Assembly (NCBI GenBank): GCA_023412715.1
Contig: JAEZCC010000044.1
Span: 124,001 to 188,000 of the forward strand
DNA: 64,000 bases
From: Bacillota bacterium
GTDB taxonomy: Bacteria > Bacillota > Clostridia > Oscillospirales > Acutalibacteraceae
Direction: 5' to 3'
Position numbers and translations under genes: made by a program. The notes beneath the pieces were generated by a model. It ran no database searches. It was not told the origin of the DNA and worked only from the letters and a program-made list of their open reading frames with translations. Shown one piece after another: positions 1 to 6,721 of this stretch (position 1 is its first letter; each line of letters starts with the position of its first letter).

Positions 1-290
1 TGATTCTTAAAAATCAGTACCCGGTCGGCAGCGTTGCCGAGGTCAAGGTCGTCGGTCTGACGACATTCGGCGCGTTTGCGCAGGTAATCCCCGGCATCGA
101 CGGTCTGATCCATATTTCCCAAATTGCGGATCACAGAATCGACAAGCCGCAGGATGTCCTTAAAATCGGCGACGTCGTAAAGGTGAAAATCACGGATATC
201 GATTTTGACCGGCACCGTGTCAGCCTTTCCATTCGTGCCCTGCTGGAAGAACAGGCCGAGGAGAAACCGGAAGACACTGCAAACGAATAA
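1..290 (+). CDS. C-terminal end of an S1 RNA-binding domain protein (possible IspH-S1 fusion)
   Basis: The reading frame is open from base 3 and stops at TAA 288-290, so the gene begins before the window. About 95 residues are visible. They hold one S1 (OB-fold) repeat with the typical VGSVAEVKV start, TTFGAFAQV, the GLIHISQI core and a VSLSIRALLEE end, followed by a short acidic tail. S1 domains bind single-stranded RNA. In many clostridia the gene ending this way is a fusion of IspH (HMB-PP reductase) with several S1 repeats, but a free-standing S1-type protein would look the same here. The hairpin directly downstream marks the end of the transcript. Confidence 0.8.
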   Translation, partial: ILKNQYPVGSVAEVKVVGLTTFGAFAQVIPGIDGLIHISQIADHRIDKPQDVLKIGDVVKVKITDIDFDRHRVSLSIRALLEEQAEEKPEDTANE

Positions 291-305
291 TCGACGGCTT
301 TTCAG

Positions 306-340
306 GGCACAGGGAATCTGCTGATTCCGCTGTGCCTTTT
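306..340 (+). terminator. Rho-independent terminator after the S1-domain gene
   Basis: A long stem pairs 306-312 with 330-336 (GGCACAG/CTGTGCC) and continues as GGAATC 313-318 with GATTCC 323-328, leaving a TGCT loop and one bulged G. Four T residues follow at 337-340. It lies 15 nt after the stop codon. Confidence 0.9.
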
Positions 341-432
341 GTCATGTTTTTATTGATGACCATATAGAAAAATCCGCACACTATAATTCCTTACAGAGTA
401 TTATAGCAGTAACCTTGTCAGGAGGTGCGGAG

Positions 433-1059
433 ATGAGAAGACGTTCGCGCAGAACCCGCGTCCAGGCAAAGCCTCTGCTTTTGCTGCTGCTGTTTGTGGG
501 GGTGCTGCTGCTGCTGAATCACCTGATTCGTCCCGTTGTTGTATCTGCAACGGAAAATGAGGCAAAAATAAGATCCGTCAACATGTTCAACACGGCTGTC
601 CTTCAGGAGACAGAGAACAATGCCGTTACATATGGCGACCTGGTTACCGTTGCCCGCGATTCCGACGGCAAGGTGCAGTCCATTACAGCCGATATGGTCA
701 AGATGAACCGCCTCAAAGCGAACATTGTCAGCGACATACAGACGGGCATCAACAAGGAAGACAACTCTTCGCTGGGCATTCCTCTGGGCACCATTCTGGG
801 CGGTACGCTGTTTCACGGGTGGGGCCCGAACGTCCGCTTTCACATGACGCTTTCCGGGAACATCACGGCGGATTTCAAGAGCACTTTCGAGTCGGCCGGC
901 ATTAACCAGACCAGGCACCAGATCTATATCAATATCCACGCGAGCGTGTATTCCTTCCTGCCCGGGTTCGCAAGCACGACCGACGTGGACACCAGCATGC
1001 TCGTGGCGGAAACCGTCATTGTCGGTTCGGTGCCGGAAGTGGTGGCCAATCTCAAATAA
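433..1059 (+). CDS. yunB: Sporulation protein YunB
   Basis: A 208-residue protein with a basic N-terminus, one strongly hydrophobic membrane segment at about residues 13-33 and an extracytoplasmic remainder. The segments following SVNMFN, the stretch around DIQTGI and the GPNVRFHMTLSG region resemble the YunB family. YunB is a sporulation protein of the mother-cell sigma-E regulon in Bacillus; its molecular role is not settled. The ATG at 433 is preceded by GGAGGTG at 421-427, which favours it over an upstream in-frame TTG at 415. A TATAAT-like box sits at 382-387 but I see no good -35 element. The next gene, ligA, follows after 118 nt on the same strand. Confidence 0.85.
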   Translation: MRRRSRRTRVQAKPLLLLLLFVGVLLLLNHLIRPVVVSATENEAKIRSVNMFNTAVLQETENNAVTYGDLVTVARDSDGKVQSITADMVKMNRLKANIVSDIQTGINKEDNSSLGIPLGTILGGTLFHGWGPNVRFHMTLSGNITADFKSTFESAGINQTRHQIYINIHASVYSFLPGFASTTDVDTSMLVAETVIVGSVPEVVANLK

Positions 1060-1177
1060 ACACGCCGCCGCAGTTCCCGGTCCGGGCGGCAGGTTCCGAC
1101 GGCGCCTGCGTGCCCTGCGTCGGTTTACGGCGGATTTTTCAGCTTGTCATGGATCAAATTTCAATGGGGGACCAGCA

Positions 1178-3154
1178 ATGGAAGAAAAAGAAAGATACCG
1201 CGAACTCGTTCGTTTGGTCACGGAATATAACAGGCAGTACCATGAAGAAAACGCGTCGGAGATTTCGGATTTTGAGTTCGACCGGCTTAACGAGGAGCTG
1301 AAAAAGCTTGAGGCGGAACACCCCGACTGGGTGACGCCCGATTCCCCGACGCAGAAGGTGGGCGGGAAGACCAAACGGGAAGCGGGCGTCACCGTAGAGC
1401 ACCATGTGCCGATGCTCTCCATACAGGACGTGTTCCGGAAAGAGGACGTCGTCGCCTGGATGGACGGCGTGCGCGCCGTTCACCCGGACGCGAAGTTTTC
1501 TGTGGAGCACAAAATAGATGGGCTTTCCATGAGCTTGCGCTACCGGAACGGCAGGCTGCAGCTTGCCGAGACAAGGGGGACAGGCTATCAGGGGGAAGAC
1601 GTGACGTTGAACAGCCATGTGATTCCGGACATTGTCCAGGAGCTGGAAATCCCCTACGACTATCTTGAAGTCCGCGGCGAAGTGTATATGTCCCATGCCG
1701 ATTTTGACCGCTTTAACGACAGGCAGGAGGAACTGGGCAAAAAACCGGCCGCCAACCCGAGAAACCTGGCCGCAGGGACTTTAAGGCAGCTTGACCCCGA
1801 AATCACGAAAGAGCGCGGCCTGCGCATGTTCGTCTTCAATGTTCAGGACGGCGCCCCCGAACTGATGCGGTCGCATACGGAAAGCCTGGATTATCTGGAT
1901 TCCAAAGGCGTTCCCGTCGTGCCGCATAAGCTGTGCGTGACGGACGATGAGGTTCTGGCCGAAATCGACCGCATCGGCGAATTGCGGGGGAAGCTGGACT
2001 ACGATATCGACGGCGCGGTCGTCAAAATCGACCAGATCCCATACCGCAGGGATTTCCCAGCCGGCAGCAAATATTCGCCGGGGCATATCGCCTATAAATA
2101 CCCTCCCGAAGAAAAAGAGACCGAAATCCTCAAAATCGAACTTTCGGTGGGAAGAACGGGAAAAATCACCCCGACGGCCGTCGTGGCGCCCGTCAGGCTG
2201 TGCGGGACGACGGTACAGAGGGTAACGCTCCACAACCAGGACTATATCAATGAAAAGCGGATCGGCGTCGGCGGGCATTATCTGTTATATAAGTCGGGGG
2301 AGATCATCCCGAAGCTCAAGGACGTCATCACGGATCCGCCCTGTGTTTATCAGATTCCGGACACATGCCCCGTCTGCGGCCGCCCGGTGATTCGGGAAGA
2401 AGACACAGCCGACATCAAGTGCGTCAACCCGCTGTGCCCGTCGCAGCTGAAGCGCACCATCGCCTATTTTGTAAGCCGCGACGCAATGGATATCAAGGCG
2501 CTCGGCGAGACTTACGTCGACCAGCTGGTCGAGCTGGGGTATATTCACAGCTACGCCGATATTTACAAGCTGAAAGACTTCCGTGACGAGCTGATTGAAA
2601 AGGGGATTATGGGGAAGGAAAAAAACACGGATAAAATCCTCGCGGCGATTGAAGAAAGCAAGAAAAACGACGCCGTAAAGCTTCTGACGGCGCTGGGCAT
2701 CAACAACGTGGGGAAATCGACCGCCAAAGAGATTATGAAGCGTTTCGAAAGCATTGGGGCGCTTGCGGAAGCTTCTTACGACAGCCTGACCGCAGTGCAG
2801 GATATCGGCCCGACAACGGCGCAGAGCATCGTGAATTTTTTTAGCGACGAAGAGAAAATGGCTATTCTCCGGGAGCTGGCCGAGGCCGGCGTGAATATGA
2901 AGGCGAAGCAGGGCGCGGCCGACGAGGGCAGGCTGGCGGGAAGAACCTTCTGTATCACCGGCACGCTGGAACTGATGGGCCGGAAGGAAGCGGAGGCGCT
3001 GATCGAGCAGAACGGCGGGTCCGTGGTCGGCGTATCGAAAAAACTGCAGTATCTGGTGGCCGGCTCGGCGGCCGGCTCAAAGCTGGAAAAAGCGAAGTCG
3101 CTGGGGGCCGCGATTCTCAGCGAAGAGGAGTTTCTGGCGATGCTGCGCGAATGA
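1178..3154 (+). CDS. ligA: NAD-dependent DNA ligase LigA
   Basis: Seals single-strand nicks in DNA using NAD+, joining Okazaki fragments and completing repair. The 658-residue length is normal for LigA. The adenylation lysine lies in the HKIDGLS motif at about residue 112. The NAD-binding Ia region precedes it, and an OB-fold, a four-cysteine zinc finger (CPVCGRP ... CVNPLCPSQ, about residues 402-430), helix-hairpin-helix repeats and a C-terminal BRCT domain (from about residue 585) follow. The ATG at 1178 has a G-rich ribosome-binding site at 1166-1170; the open frame extends further upstream but without family similarity. It stands alone between yunB and a convergent kinase gene. Confidence 0.97.
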   Translation: MEEKERYRELVRLVTEYNRQYHEENASEISDFEFDRLNEELKKLEAEHPDWVTPDSPTQKVGGKTKREAGVTVEHHVPMLSIQDVFRKEDVVAWMDGVRAVHPDAKFSVEHKIDGLSMSLRYRNGRLQLAETRGTGYQGEDVTLNSHVIPDIVQELEIPYDYLEVRGEVYMSHADFDRFNDRQEELGKKPAANPRNLAAGTLRQLDPEITKERGLRMFVFNVQDGAPELMRSHTESLDYLDSKGVPVVPHKLCVTDDEVLAEIDRIGELRGKLDYDIDGAVVKIDQIPYRRDFPAGSKYSPGHIAYKYPPEEKETEILKIELSVGRTGKITPTAVVAPVRLCGTTVQRVTLHNQDYINEKRIGVGGHYLLYKSGEIIPKLKDVITDPPCVYQIPDTCPVCGRPVIREEDTADIKCVNPLCPSQLKRTIAYFVSRDAMDIKALGETYVDQLVELGYIHSYADIYKLKDFRDELIEKGIMGKEKNTDKILAAIEESKKNDAVKLLTALGINNVGKSTAKEIMKRFESIGALAEASYDSLTAVQDIGPTTAQSIVNFFSDEEKMAILRELAEAGVNMKAKQGAADEGRLAGRTFCITGTLELMGRKEAEALIEQNGGSVVGVSKKLQYLVAGSAAGSKLEKAKSLGAAILSEEEFLAMLRE

Positions 3155-3264
3155 TGCCGGGCTGCCGCCTTCGGCCGGCCCGGCATGTCCGGGAAACAAG
3201 AGCGCGGGAGCTTCAGGTAGGAAAACGGCAGGAAAGCTGTAAAAAGCTGTCCTGCCGTTTTCCT
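3155..3264. other. Two strong hairpins between convergent genes
   Basis: The gap between ligA and the opposing kinase gene holds two inverted repeats. The first pairs TGCCGGGC 3155-3162 with GCCCGGCA 3178-3185 immediately after the ligA stop. The second is a perfect 15-bp stem (3219-3233 with 3250-3264) with an AAGCTG repeat in the loop. Neither is followed by a clean T-tract, though the second stem contains TTTT. They probably limit read-through from both sides, but they are not textbook terminators. Confidence 0.5.
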
Positions 3265-3271
3265 ATCCGTC

Positions 3272-4354
3272 TTACGGTGCGGCTTCATCGGTAAACTCGA
3301 AAAAAATCGTCGCGCCCTTGTTTTTCTCGGCCTCCATCCAGACCGTTCCGCCGTGAAGGTCCATAATCTTTTTTACAATCGTCAGCCCGGTGCCGGTCCC
3401 CTCAAAGTCAGCCTGCGAATGGAGCCTTGTGAACATTTCAAACGGATTGGCCGCATATTTCATCGTGAACCCCACGCCGTTGTCTTTGATCCAGAGCAGG
3501 GAAGCGCCGTCAAGCCTGCGGAAGCCGACCTGAATGACCGCGGGCCGGCTGTTGCGCGAAAATTTCAGCGCGTTTCCGACGGCGTTCGCAAACGCGCGTT
3601 TCAGCAGAAGCCTGTCGCCGTTTATCACAGGCAGATGGTCCATCTGTATGACCGCCGCCTCGCTGCCTCTGCTTTCGTCGAATATTTCCTGGAAAAGTTC
3701 ATTACAGTCGACTGGTTCCAAGCGAAGCTTGACGCAGGAAAGCTTGGACAGCTCGGAATACTTTTCCATCACATAGGCGATTTCTTCTGTTTTTCGGCGA
3801 ATCCCGAGGATGATTTCTTCAAAATCGGGGTCCTGAATTCTCTCTTTGTACTCTTCGAGATAATCCGCCAGCTTCTTCACCATCAGGATCGGGGTTTTCA
3901 GGTCGTGCGAGATCATCTGGTTCAGGCTGAAGAGTTCATCCTGTGTTTTTCGCAGCTTTTCCGCGCTGATTTTCCGGTCCAGATGAATCTCGATCCGCGC
4001 GAAAAGCTCCTGGGTGTTTACGGGCTTTGCAAGGTAATCCGCGGCGCCGACACGAAAGCATTTGAGGATGCTTTCGGAGTCGTTCAGCGAGGTCATAAAG
4101 ATGACGGGTATTTTTTCAAAGCGCTTGTCCTGCTTCAGCCCGCCGCACAGGTCGTAGCCGGATTTTACCGGCATCAGGATGTCCAATAAAATCAGGTCGG
4201 GTCTTGATTCCTCCAAAATATCAAAAAGCCGCAAAGCGTTGCTCAGGGTCCTGACCTCGTAGCCTCTTTTTTTCAGAATCGTTGAAGTGAGCTGTAGAAT
4301 CAGGACATCGTCATCGACAATCAGGATTTCGGGCTTTCGTAGAGCATCCCCCAT
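3272..4354 (-). CDS. Soluble receiver-histidine kinase (REC-HisKA-HATPase)
   Basis: A 360-residue signalling kinase without membrane segments. Residues about 8-125 form a receiver with the acidic pair DDD at 14-16, phospho-acceptor D58 (LLDILMP) and K110. A HisKA dimerisation domain follows with the phospho-accepting histidine at about 150 (MISHDLKTP). The HATPase domain shows the N box (ANAVGNALKFS), DNGVGF and GTGTGLTIVKK. With the receiver at the N-terminus, it presumably responds to phosphotransfer from another kinase instead of an external ligand. I chose ATG 4354 because AGGTGA stands about 7 nt before it; a GTG at 4402 lacks a site. It lies 88 nt downstream of the response-regulator gene on the same strand and is likely cotranscribed. 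Confidence 0.88.
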   Translation of the reverse strand: MGDALRKPEILIVDDDVLILQLTSTILKKRGYEVRTLSNALRLFDILEESRPDLILLDILMPVKSGYDLCGGLKQDKRFEKIPVIFMTSLNDSESILKCFRVGAADYLAKPVNTQELFARIEIHLDRKISAEKLRKTQDELFSLNQMISHDLKTPILMVKKLADYLEEYKERIQDPDFEEIILGIRRKTEEIAYVMEKYSELSKLSCVKLRLEPVDCNELFQEIFDESRGSEAAVIQMDHLPVINGDRLLLKRAFANAVGNALKFSRNSRPAVIQVGFRRLDGASLLWIKDNGVGFTMKYAANPFEMFTRLHSQADFEGTGTGLTIVKKIMDLHGGTVWMEAEKNKGATIFFEFTDEAAP

Positions 4355-4442
4355 TGACTCACCTGAAATTTTCGGCTGTATTTGAAAAATCTGCCCCGTC
4401 ACAGAGGAATAAGGCAGAAGATTCCACAGAGGCGTTCGGTGT

Positions 4443-5507
4443 TTACCCTTTCGAAGCCGTTTTATATTCCTTGTATTCCGACGGGGTCATACCGTAATGC
4501 TTTTTAAAAAGTCTGCAGAAATAATCGGAGCTTTTGTATCCGAGCATATTGCTGATCTCATACGTCCGGTACTTTCCGGACAGGATCAGAGTCACGGCCT
4601 GCTGCATTTTCAAACGGGTCAGATAGGCGATGCAGTTTTCCCCGACCTTTTCCTTGAAGACCTTGCTGATATATTTGCTGTTGTAATCGATTCCCCTTGC
4701 CGCGGATTTCAGGGAAACCCCTTCGCACAGATGCGTCAGAACATATTCGCAGAACAGCCGGATCACCGAATCGCGGTTATTCAGATTTAATCTGCTGATT
4801 TTTTTTGCCAGACCGGTCAAATCGTTTTTAAACCAGAAAATCGCGCGGCCGGTGTCGTCCTGCTCGTAAAATGCCTCCGGAAACGGCTCGATTCGGCAGA
4901 TCTGGGAAAGGTACGGTTTCTTTTCCATCAGCTTCTCAATTGCATTTTTCCGGCTTGCGCTGAGCAGGGCCGCAAGCCGGAAAGAATCGTTTCCGCAGAA
5001 GCGCGTCATATGCCCGACCAGTTCTTCCAGGGCCGGCGCCAAATCGTCCGGGTCGCTGTCAAGGGCTTCGACCAGCCTGTTTTCGTCTTCCACCGTATAA
5101 GGCAGCTTCAGGTCGGCTTTCTGCGCGTTCATATCGTCAAGGTGTCTTTTCGAGGCGTCGAGAAGGCTGCAAAGGCTCCTGCGCTCCACGGGCTTAATCA
5201 GGTAATCGAAGGCCCCGAGCTTAAATCCCTTTCTTGCATACTCAAAATCGGAATAGCCGCTCACAATGATCACGCAGAGCTTTTCTTTCTTTTCTTTCAG
5301 CGCGGACAAAAAGCCAAGCCCGTCGATCCGCGGCATTTTGATATCCACAAAGGCGAGATCGAACGTTTCCTCCTGAATCTTTTTCAGCGCCGCATATCCG
5401 TCTTCCGCCTCTCCGGCGATGTAAAATCCATATTGTTCCCACTGTCTGAACCTCTTGAGGTCAAACCGGGCAAATCGGTCGTCGTCGACCAGTAAAACCC
5501 TGTACAT
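4443..5507 (-). CDS. YesN-type response regulator with AraC DNA-binding domain
   Basis: A 354-residue regulator. The N-terminal receiver has DDD at 8-10, phospho-acceptor D55 (FVDIKMP) and the IKPVER lysine near 105. A middle region of about 125 residues has no motif I recognise. The last 100 residues form an AraC/XylS double helix-turn-helix (KSAARGIDYNSKYISKVFK, then the ISNMLGYKSSDYF and RLFKKHYGMTPSEY signature). Such proteins usually pair with membrane sensor kinases controlling sugar uptake; no such kinase or transporter is nearby. The start ATG at 5507 has GGGG 9 nt upstream. It is transcribed divergently from the chemosensory operon and has its own TTGAAA/TATAAT promoter. Confidence 0.9.
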   Translation of the reverse strand: MYRVLLVDDDRFARFDLKRFRQWEQYGFYIAGEAEDGYAALKKIQEETFDLAFVDIKMPRIDGLGFLSALKEKKEKLCVIIVSGYSDFEYARKGFKLGAFDYLIKPVERRSLCSLLDASKRHLDDMNAQKADLKLPYTVEDENRLVEALDSDPDDLAPALEELVGHMTRFCGNDSFRLAALLSASRKNAIEKLMEKKPYLSQICRIEPFPEAFYEQDDTGRAIFWFKNDLTGLAKKISRLNLNNRDSVIRLFCEYVLTHLCEGVSLKSAARGIDYNSKYISKVFKEKVGENCIAYLTRLKMQQAVTLILSGKYRTYEISNMLGYKSSDYFCRLFKKHYGMTPSEYKEYKTASKG

Positions 5508-5532
5508 CAGACGTAGCCCCTTTCTGGTAGAG

Positions 5533-5562
5533 ATTATACTATAAAATTACCATTATTTTCAA
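5533..5562 (-). promoter_or_regulatory. Sigma-A-type promoter for the minus-strand regulator genes
   Basis: Read on the minus strand, TTGAAA (5562-5557) and TATAAT (5538-5533) are separated by 18 nt, about 25 nt before the ATG at 5507. This is in the AT-rich part of the divergent intergenic region. Confidence 0.7.
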
Positions 5563-5603
5563 AACGAATGGCATATTTAGCGGAAAAAGCAACTTTTTTG
5601 AGG

Positions 5604-5632
5604 TTATCAGGGGATAGCAAAAAGCCTATGAT
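5604..5632 (+). promoter_or_regulatory. Candidate promoter of the chemosensory operon
   Basis: TTATCA at 5604-5609 and TATGAT at 5627-5632 are 17 nt apart, giving a start about 30 nt before the first cheX-like ATG. Both hexamers deviate from consensus, so this is a moderate sigma-A prediction. Confidence 0.5.
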
Positions 5633-5669
5633 AGAGATAAATTAAGAAGTATTGTGGGAAGTGCTTGAT

Positions 5670-6143
5670 ATGGACAAGGAAGAATTATATGCTCCGTTCG
5701 CGTCCAGCATACAGGACACGCTGAGTTCCATGAGCGAGATCCCATTTGCCCGCTCCGGTGCGTTTTATGAAAACGCCGGCGATTTCAATTCGCTTGGGGC
5801 GATGGTCGTGGTGAACTTTTCCGGTAAGAGAAAAGGCCGTTTCCTGATGGATATGGAAAATAAAATCGCTGTGGAACTGGCGAGCAGGGTCACGGGGGAA
5901 CCCCTCGCCGCCCTGAAGGACCAGGCGGTCATTGCGGCGCTTTCCGAAATCGGCAATATTATTGCGGGGGACGCGGTGACCGCGGTCAACAATCAGTTCG
6001 GCTACGGCCTGCGGCTGACGCCTCCGGTCGTCTTTGCGGGGGCCGGAATGACGGTCGGACTGCAGAATGCGGAGTCTTATACGATGAATTTCGAGGGCGG
6101 GCGCAGCCGCCTGAAAATCAACGTCGCATTCGAAAGGGCCTGA
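5670..6143 (+). CDS. CheX-like chemotaxis phosphatase, first copy
   Basis: A 157-residue protein of the CheC/CheX/FliY phosphatase group. The catalytic ExxN signature appears once, in the SEIGNIIAGDAVT segment at about residues 91-103, which matches the one-site CheX type instead of two-site CheC. Such enzymes remove phosphate from CheY-P. A glycine-rich GYGLRLTPPVVF strand follows. ATG 5670 is chosen because GGGAAG lies 9 nt upstream; an in-frame TTG at 5652 has no ribosome-binding site. It is the first gene of the chemosensory operon and is followed after 4 nt by a second, divergent copy. Confidence 0.85.
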   Translation: MDKEELYAPFASSIQDTLSSMSEIPFARSGAFYENAGDFNSLGAMVVVNFSGKRKGRFLMDMENKIAVELASRVTGEPLAALKDQAVIAALSEIGNIIAGDAVTAVNNQFGYGLRLTPPVVFAGAGMTVGLQNAESYTMNFEGGRSRLKINVAFERA

Positions 6144-6147
6144 CGAT

Positions 6148-6594
6148 ATGCTTGATTTTCATCTTTTGGCACAATCGGTCTGTTCGACCATCGGGATGCT
6201 CGGCATCGGGGCGGAATTTCAGGAACCGGCCGAATCCTGCGGCAGCTTCCATATCGAGAACGATGTCGTTATCCTGATTGGAATCATCGGCAGCAAAAAA
6301 TATAACGCGGCGTTTTCCCTCAAAAATGAGACGGCCTGCCGGATTGCGGGCACCATGATGGGCACGGGCAGCTGTGCGCTGGATGAAATGGGAAGAAGCG
6401 CGGTGGCGGAACTGGTCAATATGATATCCGGGAATCTTGTTTCCTCCGCACCGGAGGAACTGTCGGAAATCACGCTGCCCACTCTCGTTTCCGGGACCGG
6501 CGTCTGCTGCGTGATGCAGTCCTTTCAGTCGGAAAAGCTGCGCTTTCAGACGACGTGCGGGCCGGTGGAGGTCAGCATTGCGCTGGAAGGCTGA
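6148..6594 (+). CDS. CheX-like chemotaxis phosphatase, second copy
   Basis: A 148-residue protein with the same fold signature as its neighbour: an AELVNMISGN segment (about residues 89-98) supplies the ExxN phosphatase residues. Overall identity to the first copy is low, so this is an old duplication or two separately recruited paralogs. It begins 4 nt after the first copy. The two could act on different receivers; the operon contains four (the CheA tail, CheB, CheY and the HD-GYP protein). A 127-nt gap separates it from cheA. Confidence 0.82.
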   Translation: MLDFHLLAQSVCSTIGMLGIGAEFQEPAESCGSFHIENDVVILIGIIGSKKYNAAFSLKNETACRIAGTMMGTGSCALDEMGRSAVAELVNMISGNLVSSAPEELSEITLPTLVSGTGVCCVMQSFQSEKLRFQTTCGPVEVSIALEG

Positions 6595-6721
6595 TTTCGC
6601 GGCGCTCCGTAAGAAAGAATGACGCGCCCGCCGGGGATCTGACTGCCCTCCCGCATCTTTTCAGAATCGTAACATTTGACGAACAACTGTCCGAGTTTTC
6701 AAAGTAAGGAAGGCGGAACCA

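Noticed and set aside
3155..3271. Intrinsic terminator for ligA or the kinase gene
   Set aside because: Both hairpins lack a following T-tract on either strand, so I list them only as hairpins.
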